Shown: positions 17,182-26,287, numbered from the stretch's first letter. The stretch: 64,000 nucleotides of DNA from Sphingopyxis bauzanensis (GCF_002205675.1 NZ_NISK01000002.1:558001-622000), one strand, 5' to 3'. Made by a program: numbers and translations. The notes: generated by a model from the sequence alone, not told the origin.

Positions 17182-17940
17182 CTAAATCAGTCTCGCCACC
17201 GCCGCCACCGCAGCGACGCCCAGCACGACCGCGACCATCGCCTGCCATACATGCGGTGCGACGCGGCCGAAGTGGCGTCCGCCGACATAATTGCCGATCC
17301 ACATCGGCGCGAAGAGCAGCAGCGACAGGATCAGCAACCGCCAGGTGGCGATCCCGACCCAGAGCGCCGCCAGCGTCCCGGCGATCGCCGTGGCGAAAAA
17401 GATCAGCATCATCGACGCCCGCGAGGTCTTGGGCGGCAACGCGCTGCGCAGATAGAAGGGGACGACCGGCGGGCCGGGCATCGCCGCAAAGCCGGTCAGG
17501 ATTCCCGACACCACGCCGGTGCCACCAATCGCCAGCCGGCCCGGCCGATGTCCCTCGGGCTGTTTAGGCAGCAGCACCGCGACGAAGGCGCCGACCGCGA
17601 CCAGCGTGATCAGCAGCCGCGCCACGTCGGGCGTCGTCGCATCGAGCGCGATCATGCCGAGCGGCGTTGTCGCCATCGCGACCAGCGCGATCGGTACGGC
17701 GGTCGAGCGATCGGCATCGGCGAGGATCACCTTCATCCCCACTGGCCCGATCAGCAGTTGCAACAAAATGCCGAGCACCACCGCCTCGCCCGGGGTGATG
17801 ATCAAGCCTAGAAGCGGCACAAGGATGATCGCCATCCCGAACCCGGTGAGCCCACGCACATAGGCCGCGCCAAAGGTCATCGCCGCGGCACCGGCAAGGG
17901 TGAGCGGGGCAAGACCGACAAGCTGGGCGAGACTGGTCAT
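17182..17940 (-). CDS. TauE/SafE family sulfite/organosulfonate exporter-like permease
   Basis: A 252-residue protein with about eight transmembrane helices in two similar halves. The first half has FGAAYVRGLTGFGMAI and the second GFAAMPGPPVVPFYL; these Gly/Pro-rich repeats mark the TauE/SafE family. Members move small anions such as sulfite or sulfoacetate, but most are uncharacterised. The ATG chosen opens the first helix; the upstream open frame is not hydrophobic and is discarded. Confidence 0.88.
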   Translation of the reverse strand: MTSLAQLVGLAPLTLAGAAAMTFGAAYVRGLTGFGMAIILVPLLGLIITPGEAVVLGILLQLLIGPVGMKVILADADRSTAVPIALVAMATTPLGMIALDATTPDVARLLITLVAVGAFVAVLLPKQPEGHRPGRLAIGGTGVVSGILTGFAAMPGPPVVPFYLRSALPPKTSRASMMLIFFATAIAGTLAALWVGIATWRLLILSLLLFAPMWIGNYVGGRHFGRVAPHVWQAMVAVVLGVAAVAAVARLI

Positions 17941-17990
17941 GGCGCAGTGGCCAGCGTGCGAAATTCGTGAGCAATAAGCAGGGGAATCCT

Positions 17991-18015
17991 CCGGGCGCCC
18001 GCAGGGGCGCCCCGG
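17991..18015. repeat. Short GC-rich inverted repeat
   Basis: CCGGGCGCCC and GGGGCGCCCCGG form a hairpin with a GCA loop in the 121-nt gap between the TauE gene and the HExxH protein gene. No T-tract follows, so it is not a typical terminator. It may stabilise or partially end the upstream transcript. Confidence 0.45.
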
Positions 18016-18061
18016 CCGATACTGCAAGAGTGCAGCGGCGCCTAGCCCCTTGCCGCCAAGT

Positions 18062-19201
18062 TCAGGCGAGCGGCCATAGTGCATTCACCGGACGTTCGAG
18101 CACCTGCGCGGCGACCGCATGCAGCCGTCCGGGATCGAAGCGCCCAGCGCGCACCGCGCCCGCCAGCCACGCCTCGATCGACCCACCCGTTTCAATCCAT
18201 CGATCGTGGCGCAGCATGCCGTAGATGGCGCCGGCGAGCACATGGATGCCGTCGTCCGCATTGCGCCAGCGATCGGCGGGATTGCGCGCAACGCCAAGCG
18301 CCTCGCTGATCAATTGATCGAGCGCCTGCGCAATATCCTCGTTGAGCAGCCCTTCGAGCGTGGTGTACCCCCATTTCGGGTCATGGTCCGCCACGACGCG
18401 CGGGATCAGTGGATCCTGCGCCAGCACCGCGAGCGCCGCCTGCGCCGCGGAACCGTCCATCGGTACCGGCGGGTGCAGCATTTCGTGAGCGGCATTGCGC
18501 ACGGTGATCGGGGTGTTCCAGTCGGCGGCCTGAAGGAAGGTCTGGCCCTGGACCTTGATCCCGTGCGGTTTGCAAAATTGCAGCAACACCACCTCGATCA
18601 GCGGATCGAAAACCCGACCGGTCAGCTTTTCGTGCAGTCGAATGACATCATAATCGGCGAGATCGCGATCGAGCTCGGCGATCCGCCGCGTGACAGCGCC
18701 CGCGCGCTCGTCGCGGAAGGCTGCAAAACCCGCCGCCTGCATCGCTTCGAACAGCGCCTTGAGCCGAGGCGCGACGCCCACAAACCAGCGCCAGTCGTTC
18801 TCGTTCCAATAGGGGCTGGCCCGATAAGCCCGAAACAGCCGCGCGTCGGGGGCCGCGACGCTGGCGATCAAGGTGGGCAGATCGGCGTCGCTGCCGTTGG
18901 AGAACAGCACTGACAAATTCGGTCCGAGCAGGCCAAAGCCGCTGCGCTCGGCCTCTTTCGACAAAGCGGGAATATCCGATCGGACGGCGGCGGCAAGACG
19001 CGGCGCAAAGGCGTTGGCGTCAGCCTCGTAATAGGGGAGATAGAGCTCACCGCCCGCGAGCGGACCGAGGAAGGCCAGCGCGTCGAACCCTTCGGATGCA
19101 CGAACTTTCCAGCGCGTGCGCATTGGCGGGCGCTGCGCGTGCGCGAGGGTGGGAATAGCGAGGCTGCCGAGCGATGCGGCAAGGAAGAGACGGCGATCCA
19201 T
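18062..19201 (-). CDS. Exported protein with HExxH motif, putative zinc metallopeptidase
   Basis: A 379-residue protein with an RR-containing signal peptide (MDRRLFLAASLGSL, cleavage near AHA-QRP), so it is probably periplasmic and possibly a Tat substrate. Residues 239-243 read HEMLH, the zinc-peptidase motif, set in an alpha-helical context (ITVRNAAHEMLHPPVP). A following glutamate-rich helix (EGLLNEDIAQ) could give the third ligand. I do not recognise the family. It precedes the TauE gene on the same strand; a link is not evident. Confidence 0.65.
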   Translation of the reverse strand: MDRRLFLAASLGSLAIPTLAHAQRPPMRTRWKVRASEGFDALAFLGPLAGGELYLPYYEADANAFAPRLAAAVRSDIPALSKEAERSGFGLLGPNLSVLFSNGSDADLPTLIASVAAPDARLFRAYRASPYWNENDWRWFVGVAPRLKALFEAMQAAGFAAFRDERAGAVTRRIAELDRDLADYDVIRLHEKLTGRVFDPLIEVVLLQFCKPHGIKVQGQTFLQAADWNTPITVRNAAHEMLHPPVPMDGSAAQAALAVLAQDPLIPRVVADHDPKWGYTTLEGLLNEDIAQALDQLISEALGVARNPADRWRNADDGIHVLAGAIYGMLRHDRWIETGGSIEAWLAGAVRAGRFDPGRLHAVAAQVLERPVNALWPLA

Positions 19202-19210
19202 GGCACCGGT

Positions 19211-19915
19211 TTAACCGGTTTGATCGCCCCGCGCTTGAACGGACTTTGCCCGCAAGACGACGGGCGGAACCCCGGTCATCGCGCCAACCGAGCGGGTCAG
19301 ATGCGCCTGATCGGCGAAGCCATGATCAGCGGCCAGATCGGCAAGGCTTCCGCGCCAATCGCCCAGCGCCGTAAGCGCGCGGCGCGTCCGCACCTCAAGC
19401 CGAAAGCGTTTGGGGCTGACGCCATAGGCGCGCGCGAAGCCGCGGCTGACCGAGGCCGGTTCAAGCTTCATCCGCCGGGCCCACTGCGCCAGGGCGAGAT
19501 CGGGATCGGTGCGAAGCGCCTCGGCAAGCAAGTCGGGCCAGTCGGCCATGCCGACAGCGTGACGGTTAAAGCCGTTGCGAAGATGCGCGGCGGCGGCGAG
19601 CGGATCGCGTTCGGCCATGCGGGCCACCGCGTCCGGATCGTCGATCGTGCCAACTCCGGGCGCGAGGCCCGCGACCGTCGGCAAATTTAGCACCTCGGCG
19701 CCGCATGCGCCAAAGCGGTCGAGATGCGCGGTCCAGCATCCGTGAACAATCACTGTGCCGGGCCGCGCGGCGAAGCGGCCCTCGTCGCCCGCTTCCTGAT
19801 AGCCGCCGCGGAGCACGAGTGCGACATAGGGGTCGGCATGGCGGTGCCGCGGCAGACGCTCGCTCGCCGCGTGGCGGCCTATGTAAGCGCCATGGCGATG
19901 ATGAGCTTCGCTCAT
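19211..19915 (-). CDS. AraC-family transcriptional regulator
   Basis: A 234-residue regulator with an N-terminal cupin-like sensor part (RHRHADPYVALVLRGGYQE) and two C-terminal helix-turn-helix motifs (ASVSRGFARAYGVSPKRFRLEVRTRRAL and DLAADHGFADQAHLTRSV), the normal AraC plan. The effector is unknown. Its ATG overlaps the metallophosphoesterase stop by 4 nt (ATGA), so it follows that gene in one transcript with thrS at the head. Confidence 0.9.
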   Translation of the reverse strand: MSEAHHRHGAYIGRHAASERLPRHRHADPYVALVLRGGYQEAGDEGRFAARPGTVIVHGCWTAHLDRFGACGAEVLNLPTVAGLAPGVGTIDDPDAVARMAERDPLAAAAHLRNGFNRHAVGMADWPDLLAEALRTDPDLALAQWARRMKLEPASVSRGFARAYGVSPKRFRLEVRTRRALTALGDWRGSLADLAADHGFADQAHLTRSVGAMTGVPPVVLRAKSVQARGDQTG

Positions 19916-20778
19916 GGCGTAACGCTCTTCGGGCCGAGGGTCACCAACCACGCATCGGGCGGCGTCAGATAGCGCAGCGGCAGCAGGCTGGTCCCTAGTC
20001 CTGACCCGACGAAGACGCGCTGGCCGTTGTCGGTCATGTCGCCGCACGCGAAGCGGTCGCCGTAACGCGAGACATAGGTGAGCGCGCCGACGAAGGGGAA
20101 GCGGATCTGACCGCAATGGGTGTGGCCGGCGAAGATCGCGGCGACCAGGCGCTTTGCATCGGGGATGATGTCGGGGCTGTGCGTCAGAAGCAGCGGGACG
20201 CCGGGACCGAGACGGTCCATTGCAGCAAGCGTCGCGGGGACATCGTCGTGTCCCGAATAATCGTCGTCGACACCGCCGATGATCAGCGGACCGAGCTTGA
20301 CCGCTTCATTCTGCAGCACGCGCAGCCCGCGCTGTTCCAGTTCGCCGCGCAGCGCGTCGGGCTTGAACCAATGGTCGTGATTGCCCGGCGCCACGACCAC
20401 GCCCAGCGGCGCGCGCAGCTTGCCGAGCGGCGCGACGACTTCGGCGGCGGTGTAAATATGCGTCGCACTGCGCTTTTCGCTGACGAGATCGCCCGCGATC
20501 AGCACCAGATCGGGGCGCAGTCGGTTGAGCTGGACAACGATCTTTACCAGCCGTTCGGGCGGCATGTCCGGGCCGGCGACATGGATGTCCGACAGCAACA
20601 GCAGTTTCAGCGGTGGCTGCCCCGCCGGCCAGTCGGCGACCGCGACCATCGCGGTGCGGACCACTGGATCGCGCGTCGCATTCCAATAGCCCTTGGCCAG
20701 AAGAGCCACGCCAAACAGCGCCAGCAACAGCAGCCAGCGCCGCCACCGGCGCGGGCGACGTTCGGGCGTGACGATCAA
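19912..20778 (-). CDS. Membrane-anchored metallophosphoesterase (YaeI-like)
   Basis: A 288-residue protein with a Trp/Arg-rich start and one membrane segment (about residues 15-28), then a calcineurin-like fold with all metal sites: [17 protein letters not shown] and GHTHCGQ. YaeI-type enzymes act on phosphodiesters such as lipid pyrophosphates; the substrate here is unknown. The start is a TTG that overlaps the thrS stop (TTGA). No other start would keep the membrane segment, so coupling with thrS is likely. Confidence 0.9.
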   Translation of the reverse strand: MIVTPERRPRRWRRWLLLLALFGVALLAKGYWNATRDPVVRTAMVAVADWPAGQPPLKLLLLSDIHVAGPDMPPERLVKIVVQLNRLRPDLVLIAGDLVSEKRSATHIYTAAEVVAPLGKLRAPLGVVVAPGNHDHWFKPDALRGELEQRGLRVLQNEAVKLGPLIIGGVDDDYSGHDDVPATLAAMDRLGPGVPLLLTHSPDIIPDAKRLVAAIFAGHTHCGQIRFPFVGALTYVSRYGDRFACGDMTDNGQRVFVGSGLGTSLLPLRYLTPPDAWLVTLGPKSVTP

Positions 20779-22775
20779 TGACGCAGGTCGGGCGGGGTCG
20801 CTTCGCCCTTGAGCAGCGCGATCGCTTCGGCGAGCGACAGGATGCGCTGGCCTTCCTGCCCGAGGGTGCGGATCGCGACCGTGCCTTCGTCGGCTTCGCG
20901 CTTGCCGACGACGAGCAGGTGCGGAACCTTGGCCAGGCTGTGTTCGCGGACCTTGTAGTTGATCTTTTCGTTGCGCAGGTCGGTTTCGACGCGCACCCCC
21001 GCCGCCGCCAGCTGCGCCGCAACGTCTTTGGCATAGTCATCGGCGTCGCTGACGATCGTCGCGACGACCGCCTGCACCGGCGCCAGCCAGACGGGCAGCT
21101 TGCCCGCGAAATGTTCGATCAAGATCCCGATGAAACGCTCGTAGCTACCAAAAATCGCGCGGTGCAGCATCACCGGGCGGTGGCGCTCGCCATCCTCGGC
21201 GATGTAGGATGCGTCGAGGCGGTCGGGTAGCACGCGGTCGGACTGGATCGTCCCAACCTGCCACGTCCGCCCGATCGCGTCGGTCAAATGCCATTCGAGC
21301 TTCGGCGCGTAAAAAGCGCCCTCGCCCGGCAGTTCTTCCCAGCCATATTCGGGGGTGTTGAGGCCTGCAGCGACGACCGCGGCGCGCAGCTCAGTTTCGG
21401 CCATGTCCCACATCTCTTCGGTCCCGAAGCGCTTTTCGGGGCGCAGCGCGAGCTTGATCGAGTAGGTGAAACCGAATTCCTTGTAGATGCGGTCGGCGAG
21501 CGCGCAGAAAGCCTGCACTTCACTGACGATCTGGTCCTCGCGGCAGAAAATATGCGCGTCGTCCTGCGTAAACTGACGCACGCGCATCAATCCGTGCAGC
21601 GCGCCATGCGGTTCGTTGCGGTGGCAGCAGCCATTTTCATACAAGCGCAGCGGCAGGTCGCGGTACGACTTCATTCCCTGGCGGAAGATCAGCACATGCG
21701 CCGGGCAGTTCATCGGCTTGAGCGCCATCCACTCGGCGTCGTCGGAGATGATCGGACCGTCATCCTCGACGTTCGGCACTTCATCAGGGATCACGAACAT
21801 ATTCTCGCGATATTTGCCCCAATGGCCCGATTGTTCCCACTGGCGCGCGTCCATCACCTGCGGCGTCTTGACCTCGCGGTACCCCGCGCCGTCGATCGCG
21901 CGGCGCATATAGGCCTCCAGCTCGCGCCAGATCATATAGCCCTTGGGGTGCCAGAACACCGAACCATGCGCTTCGGCCTGGAGGTGGAACAGGTCCATTT
22001 CCTGCCCCAGCTTGCGGTGATCGCGCTTGGCGGCTTCCTCCAGCCGGACGAGATGTTCGGCGAGCTGCTTCTTATTGAGCCAGCCGGTGCCATAGATGCG
22101 GCTGAGCTGGGCGTTCTTCTGGTCGCCGCGCCAATAGGCACCCGATACGCGGGTCAGCTTGAACGCCGCAGGGTCGAGCTTGCCGGTCGAGGCGAGGTGC
22201 GGGCCGCGGCACATATCCATCCAGCCGCCACCGGAGCGATAGACTGTCAGCTCCTCGTTCGCGGGCAGTTCGGCGGCCCATTCGGCCTTGAACATCTCGC
22301 CATCGGCCTGCCATTTGGCGATCAGCTTGTCGCGCTCCCACACTTCGCGCGTCAGCGGCAGGTCGGCCGCGATCAGCCGGCGCATCTCTTCCTCGATCAG
22401 CGGCAGTTCTTCGTCGCGAAAGGGGCCATGCTCGGCGGTGGGTGCGAAGTCATAATAGAAGCCGTCGCCGGTCGACGGGCCAAAGGTGATTTGCGTGCCG
22501 GGGAACAGGTTCTGCACCGCCTCGGCCAAAATATGCGCAAAGTCATGGCGCACCAGTTCGAGCGCATCAGCCTCGTCGCGGCTCGTCACCAACGCCAGGT
22601 TCGTATCTTCCTCCAGCGGGCGCATGATGTCGCGCAGCTCGCCATCGATCCGCGCGGCAAGCGCAGCCTTGGCCAAGCCGGGTCCGATGTCGGCGGCAAT
22701 CTGTGCCGGGGTGGTCCCGCGCACGACGTCCCGGGCAGAGCCATCGGGAAGGGTGACGCGGATCATCTGGGACAT
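20775..22775 (-). CDS. thrS: Threonine-tRNA ligase
   Basis: A 666-residue class II aminoacyl-tRNA synthetase charging tRNA-Thr. Domains in order: TGS (residues 1-60), the editing/SAD domain with HDFAH, the catalytic core with motif 2 ([23 protein letters not shown]) and the zinc-binding Cys in [10 protein letters not shown], and the C-terminal anticodon-binding domain. I start at [13 protein letters not shown], where the TGS domain begins; 26 codons upstream are open but unlikely. It heads a transcript with the phosphoesterase and AraC genes. Confidence 0.97.
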   Translation of the reverse strand: MSQMIRVTLPDGSARDVVRGTTPAQIAADIGPGLAKAALAARIDGELRDIMRPLEEDTNLALVTSRDEADALELVRHDFAHILAEAVQNLFPGTQITFGPSTGDGFYYDFAPTAEHGPFRDEELPLIEEEMRRLIAADLPLTREVWERDKLIAKWQADGEMFKAEWAAELPANEELTVYRSGGGWMDMCRGPHLASTGKLDPAAFKLTRVSGAYWRGDQKNAQLSRIYGTGWLNKKQLAEHLVRLEEAAKRDHRKLGQEMDLFHLQAEAHGSVFWHPKGYMIWRELEAYMRRAIDGAGYREVKTPQVMDARQWEQSGHWGKYRENMFVIPDEVPNVEDDGPIISDDAEWMALKPMNCPAHVLIFRQGMKSYRDLPLRLYENGCCHRNEPHGALHGLMRVRQFTQDDAHIFCREDQIVSEVQAFCALADRIYKEFGFTYSIKLALRPEKRFGTEEMWDMAETELRAAVVAAGLNTPEYGWEELPGEGAFYAPKLEWHLTDAIGRTWQVGTIQSDRVLPDRLDASYIAEDGERHRPVMLHRAIFGSYERFIGILIEHFAGKLPVWLAPVQAVVATIVSDADDYAKDVAAQLAAAGVRVETDLRNEKINYKVREHSLAKVPHLLVVGKREADEGTVAIRTLGQEGQRILSLAEAIALLKGEATPPDLRH

Positions 22776-22868
22776 CGAAACTATAGCCTTTCTGGGCAAA
22801 ATTGCCGGGTTCCTTTGCCAGCATGCGTGGGGGGCGGCAAGGGGCGGATTCACAATCGGAGTTGCAAT

Positions 22869-22881
22869 GATACATTGTATC
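22869..22881. promoter_or_regulatory. GATACA-T-TGTATC palindrome, possible Zur/Fur-type site
   Basis: A perfect 13-nt palindrome in an AT-rich window 44 nt before the MerC-like ATG and about 94 nt from thrS. The size and AT-rich symmetry recall Fur-superfamily boxes. Control of the MerC-like gene by a metal regulator would be sensible, but the match to a defined consensus was not tested. Confidence 0.4.
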
Positions 22882-22924
22882 GCTATCTCGCACGGCAGGC
22901 CCCTCCCGCGAAAGATCTGCCGTC

Positions 22925-23341
22925 ATGTGTATCCCCGCCGCGCGCCCGCGCTTTGCCGACCTGTTGGGGATCACACTGTCGCTGACCTGTCTCGTCCATT
23001 GCCTCGCACTGCCGCTGCTCATCCTGCTCGCGCCCGCGCTCGGCACATGGATCGCGATGCCCGAATGGGTGCATGAGGCCATATTGATGCTGGCGCTGCC
23101 CGCCGCGACCTTTGCCATGAAGGATGGTTGGCGGCGGCACGGCCGGGCGCTGCCCGCCATGCTTGCCGCGACAGGAGTCGGTTTTTTGGCGGCGGGGCTG
23201 GCAGCGCACGAAGGTTGGCTGGCGCTGCCCGATCCTGAATCCACCGACCGGCTGTTGACGTCACTCGGCGCGGTGGCGCTTGTCACCGCGCACCTGCTCA
23301 ACTGGCGCTGGCGTCACGATTTTCGCGAGCACCTTCGCTAG
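22925..23341 (+). CDS. MerC domain-containing membrane protein
   Basis: A 138-residue protein with four membrane helices. The first holds the paired-residue site LSLTCLVHC, where MerC-type proteins use Cys residues to take up mercury or another thiophilic metal. No merA, merR or merP is nearby, so mercury resistance is doubtful; zinc or another metal is an alternative. A short AT-rich palindrome lies in front of it. It is divergent from thrS. Confidence 0.82.
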   Translation: MCIPAARPRFADLLGITLSLTCLVHCLALPLLILLAPALGTWIAMPEWVHEAILMLALPAATFAMKDGWRRHGRALPAMLAATGVGFLAAGLAAHEGWLALPDPESTDRLLTSLGAVALVTAHLLNWRWRHDFREHLR

Positions 23342-23391
23342 TTCCAGCTTTTGCATCGCTGCAACGAACCGGCATTCGATGAGTGGCAAGC

Positions 23392-23470
23392 TTGTCACTT
23401 AGTCAATGTCGCTTGACAATTGCGAACCATAGTGTCAAAGCTCCTTGACTAATTAACAAGGGAGCTTGAC
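23392..23470 (+). promoter_or_regulatory. Cluster of TTGACA-like half-sites upstream of the XRE operon
   Basis: Six half-sites in both orientations occur within 79 nt: TTGTCA at 23392, GTCAA at 23402, TTGACA at 23413, TGTCAA at 23433, TTGACT at 23445 and TTGAC at 23466. An inverted repeat AGCTCCTTG...CAAGGGAGCT spans 23439-23466 and includes the ribosome binding site of the first gene. The layout suits cooperative operator binding, perhaps by the XRE protein of the operon. One TTGACA could also be a -35 box. Confidence 0.5.
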
Positions 23471-23472
23471 CA

Positions 23473-23646
23473 ATGCCGCAAATGCTGCGCGCCCTGCCCT
23501 GGGCGATCGCTATCCTCGCCATCGCCCTGTTGGGAGCCGCCGACATCATCCGCGCCGACGTGGCGAACAGCCTGGTGACGGTGCTGCCACTCGTCATGGT
23601 CGCGATCGTCGCCGGTTCGGCGCGCTGCCGCCCGCAGGAGGGCTGA
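23473..23646 (+). CDS. Small hydrophobic membrane protein, 57 residues
   Basis: A short gene with GGGAG 8 nt before the ATG. It encodes two predicted membrane helices (residues 8-22 and 33-48, PWAIAILAIALLGAA and VTVLPLVMVAIVAG) and a short Arg/Cys tail. The next gene starts 3 nt after its stop, with AGGAGGG inside the end of this one, so they form an operon. Function is unknown. Such small helices next to a membrane protein and an XRE regulator suggest a small-protein sensor or partner, which is inference. Confidence 0.7.
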   Translation: MPQMLRALPWAIAILAIALLGAADIIRADVANSLVTVLPLVMVAIVAGSARCRPQEG

Positions 23647-23649
23647 CCG

Positions 23650-24063
23650 GTGGCAAAGAACCCCGCGCAGCGTCGCTATATGCGCCGTATGATCCTGCTT
23701 TCCGTCGCCTATATCGCCGCGGTGATGCTGGCGAGCTGGCTCATTCCCGACGATGCGGCGGCGACGCTGCTGACCGTGACCATTGCGCTCGTCCCTGCGC
23801 TCGCGACCTCGGGCTTCATCTGGGCGATGGCAAGCTATGTCGCCGAGCTGAAGGATGAATATGTCCGGATGCTGGAAATCCGCAAAATGCTGGTCGCGAC
23901 GGGCCTGACGCTCGCGCTCACCAGCGGCTGGGGCATATTGGAGCTGTTCACCAATGTGCCGCGGGTACAGCTATTCTATGTGTTCCCGGTCTGGTGCATG
24001 GGACTCGCAGTCGGATCGCTCGTCAACAAGGTCACCATCGGCGATGGCGGACCCTGCCCGTGA
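23650..24063 (+). CDS. Uncharacterised four-helix membrane protein
   Basis: A 137-residue protein starting at GTG with a good ribosome binding site (AGGAGGG). After a basic start (KNPAQRRYMRRM) come four membrane helices. A cytosolic segment between helices 2 and 3 (ELKDEYVRMLEIRKMLVATG) is conserved in style with membrane proteins that often accompany small XRE regulators. It overlaps the following XRE gene by 4 nt (GTGA). Function is unknown; a signal-sensing partner of the regulator is one idea. Confidence 0.75.
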   Translation: MAKNPAQRRYMRRMILLSVAYIAAVMLASWLIPDDAAATLLTVTIALVPALATSGFIWAMASYVAELKDEYVRMLEIRKMLVATGLTLALTSGWGILELFTNVPRVQLFYVFPVWCMGLAVGSLVNKVTIGDGGPCP

Positions 24064-24251
24064 AAAACCGCCTGAAAGTCCTGCGCGCCGAGCGCGACTG
24101 GAGCCAGGGCGACCTGGCCGAGCGGCTGGAGGTATCGCGCCAGTCGGTCAACGCGATCGAGACGGGAAAATATGACCCCTCGCTCCCCCTCGCCTTTCGC
24201 ATCGCCGACCTGTTCGGGCTGCCGATCGAAGACATTTTCCTGAGAGATTGA
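24060..24251 (+). CDS. Small XRE-family helix-turn-helix regulator
   Basis: A 63-residue protein that is almost only a Cro/CI helix-turn-helix: NRLKVLRAERDWSQGDLAERLEVSRQSVNAIE, then the conserved KYDPSLPLAFRIA end and IEDIF tail. GTG start overlaps the membrane protein stop by 4 nt, a sign of tight coupling. Such minimal regulators usually bind short inverted repeats near their own operon; the cluster of TTGACA half-sites upstream of the first gene is the natural target. Confidence 0.9.
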   Translation: MKNRLKVLRAERDWSQGDLAERLEVSRQSVNAIETGKYDPSLPLAFRIADLFGLPIEDIFLRD

Positions 24252-24256
24252 ACGCC

Positions 24257-25183
24257 ATGAAACGACATACTTCTGTTGCCGCGACCTTTATTCTTGCGGT
24301 CGGCCTGATCGCGGGCCGCGCCGATGCCGCCGAGCCCTGTCCGACCGGGCTGGTCGAGGGCAAACGCATCACCGTGCTGGTCGAGGGCGATGGTCCCGAT
24401 GTCGTGCTGATTCCGGGTCTGTCGAGTCCGCGCGCCGTGTGGGACGTGACCACCGACCGGCTGAAGGACAAATACCGGCTGCACCGGGTCCAGATCCGCG
24501 GCTTTGGCGATGACGCAGGGGTCAATGCCGGGGGGCCGGTGCTTGACCCGATGATGCGCGAAGTTGCCGATTATATCGACGATTGCGTTACCGATCAGGG
24601 CGGCGCGCCGCCCGCGATCATCGGCCATTCGATGGGCGGACTGACCGGATTGATGATCGCGGCGCGCGTCCCGCGGGAGGTCGGCAAGCTGATGATCGTC
24701 GATGCGCTGCCCTTTATCGGCACCCTGTTCAATCCCGCGGCGACGGTGGACAGCGTGAAACCGCAAGCCGAGCAGATGGCGGCGATGATGCGCGCCCAGC
24801 ATGGCCAGCCCGCGCCGACGGGGCCGGTCAGCGATCCCGGCCCGGTGAGCATGGTCGGCAGCATGTCGAACCAGCCCGCCGGGCGCACCGCTGTCCTCGG
24901 CTGGATGCGCGCCGCCGATGCGCGGGTGACGGCGCAGGTCTTGCATGATGTGATGACCACCGACATGCGCGGCGAACTGACCGCGGTGACCGCGCCGGTG
25001 ACCCTGCTCTATGCACAAGACGACAGCCTGATGCCCGCCGAACGCGCCAAGGCGGCGTTCGAACCGCAATATGTCGGCGTCGCAAAATTCACCGCCCAAA
25101 TTGTGCCGGGCAGCCGTCACTTCATCATGCTCGACCAGCCCGAAATCTTTGCCAAGGCCGTCAACGACTTCCTCGCCGAATGA
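24257..25183 (+). CDS. Exported alpha/beta hydrolase
   Basis: A 308-residue protein with a signal peptide (about residues 1-25, ending ADA-AEP) and an alpha/beta hydrolase core. GHSMGGLTG carries the nucleophile Ser, YAQDDSLMP the acid and GSRHFIMLDQP the His. The oxyanion region is LIPGLSSP. It probably acts on an ester or amide in the periplasm; substrate unknown. It starts 5 nt after the XRE gene and may be read through from that operon. Confidence 0.87.
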   Translation: MKRHTSVAATFILAVGLIAGRADAAEPCPTGLVEGKRITVLVEGDGPDVVLIPGLSSPRAVWDVTTDRLKDKYRLHRVQIRGFGDDAGVNAGGPVLDPMMREVADYIDDCVTDQGGAPPAIIGHSMGGLTGLMIAARVPREVGKLMIVDALPFIGTLFNPAATVDSVKPQAEQMAAMMRAQHGQPAPTGPVSDPGPVSMVGSMSNQPAGRTAVLGWMRAADARVTAQVLHDVMTTDMRGELTAVTAPVTLLYAQDDSLMPAERAKAAFEPQYVGVAKFTAQIVPGSRHFIMLDQPEIFAKAVNDFLAE

Positions 25184-25259
25184 GCGCCCAACCGGGCCCT
25201 GCCCTTGCGAGCCGATCGATCGCTCGCTAGGGCAGCGGCAGCCGGAAGGGAGGCATTCC

Positions 25260-25514
25260 ATGTTCAAGCGCCTGTTCGTTGACCATCCCAAGGCGGTCGA
25301 TGAAAATTACATCGAGCATTTCGGGGTCGCGTCGAAATTCGGGGTGACGATGATCTATGGCGGCCTGTGTGCGCTGGTCCATGCCGTCGTCCCCGGCTGG
25401 TGCATCACCACCGGCAGCGACACGATTCGCAGGCTCAACAAGATCATGGTCGAGCAGCGCGCCGCGAAGGGGCAGGCTGCGATGCAGATGAATACGATCG
25501 ACTGGGTTATCTGA
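25260..25514 (+). CDS. DUF6356 family protein
   Basis: An 84-residue protein with a moderately hydrophobic middle (FGVTMIYGGLCALVHAVVPGWCITTGSDTI) that may be one membrane or amphipathic helix. I recognise the pattern as DUF6356, typical of Sphingomonadales; the function is unknown. A GGAAGGGAGG stretch gives a very strong ribosome binding site. It is followed after 5 nt by a second alpha/beta hydrolase and is probably co-transcribed with it. Confidence 0.78.
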   Translation: MFKRLFVDHPKAVDENYIEHFGVASKFGVTMIYGGLCALVHAVVPGWCITTGSDTIRRLNKIMVEQRAAKGQAAMQMNTIDWVI

Positions 25515-25519
25515 CCGCG

Positions 25520-26278
25520 GTGGACGCTGGTCCCGAATATCTCGACCGCGCGGGCCGCCCCCGCCTCGCCTATCACCATGTCGCGGGGACGGGCCCAACG
25601 ATCGTCTTCCTGCCCGGCTATCTGTCCGACATGGCGGGCGGCAAGGCGACCGCGCTGTTCGATTGGGCGGCCGCCGAAGGTCGCGCCTGCCTGCTGCTCG
25701 ACTACGCCGGTTGCGGGCTATCGGACGGGCTGTTCGCCGACCAGGCGTTGCTCGACTGGCGCGGCGATGTGCTCGACCTGATCGACGCCCGCGCCGCGGG
25801 TCCGGTGATCATCGTCGGATCGTCGATGGGCGGCTGGCTGATGCTCCTCACCGCGCTGGCGTTGATACAGCGCGACGGGCCGGGGCGTGTCGCTGGGCTG
25901 ATCGGCATCGCCGCGGCGCCCGATTTCACCGACTGGGGATTCAGCGATAGCGAAAAGGCGATCATCCTGGCCGAAGGCGAGCTCCGCGAAGAAACCACGT
26001 ACAGCGACCAGCCCTATGTGACGACGCGCGGGTTTTTCCAGTCGGGCGAGGCGAACCGGTTGCTTGATACCGAAATCCCGCTCACCTGCCCCGTGCGCCT
26101 GCTGCACGGGCAGGACGATGGCGACGTCCCGCCCGAAATCAGCCTGCGCCTGTCGGCGGCAATTGCCAGCGACGACGTGCAGGTCACGCTGGTCAAGGGC
26201 GGCGACCACCGCCTGTCGCGCGAAACCGACATCGCGCTGCTGATCGACACCGTCGCGCGGCTCACGACAACAAACTAA
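25520..26278 (+). CDS. Cytosolic alpha/beta hydrolase
   Basis: A 252-residue hydrolase without a signal peptide. Nucleophile in VGSSMGGW, acid in LHGQDDGDVP and His in GGDHRLS; YLSDMAGGKA follows the first strand in the manner of lysophospholipase or carboxylesterase relatives. GTG at 25520 is the first start in frame that does not run into the upstream gene. It sits between DUF6356 and a thioesterase, then gloA and gloB, so an acyl or glutathione thioester substrate is possible, but this is guilt by association. Confidence 0.82.
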   Translation: MDAGPEYLDRAGRPRLAYHHVAGTGPTIVFLPGYLSDMAGGKATALFDWAAAEGRACLLLDYAGCGLSDGLFADQALLDWRGDVLDLIDARAAGPVIIVGSSMGGWLMLLTALALIQRDGPGRVAGLIGIAAAPDFTDWGFSDSEKAIILAEGELREETTYSDQPYVTTRGFFQSGEANRLLDTEIPLTCPVRLLHGQDDGDVPPEISLRLSAAIASDDVQVTLVKGGDHRLSRETDIALLIDTVARLTTTN

Positions 26279-26287
26279 AGGATTATC

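Noticed and set aside
21288-22985. A 565-codon open frame antisense to thrS
   Set aside because: Shadow of the thrS codon pattern; no start signal and no known domain.
22925-23341. Mercury resistance operon
   Set aside because: Only a MerC-like protein is present, with no merR, merT, merP or merA nearby.
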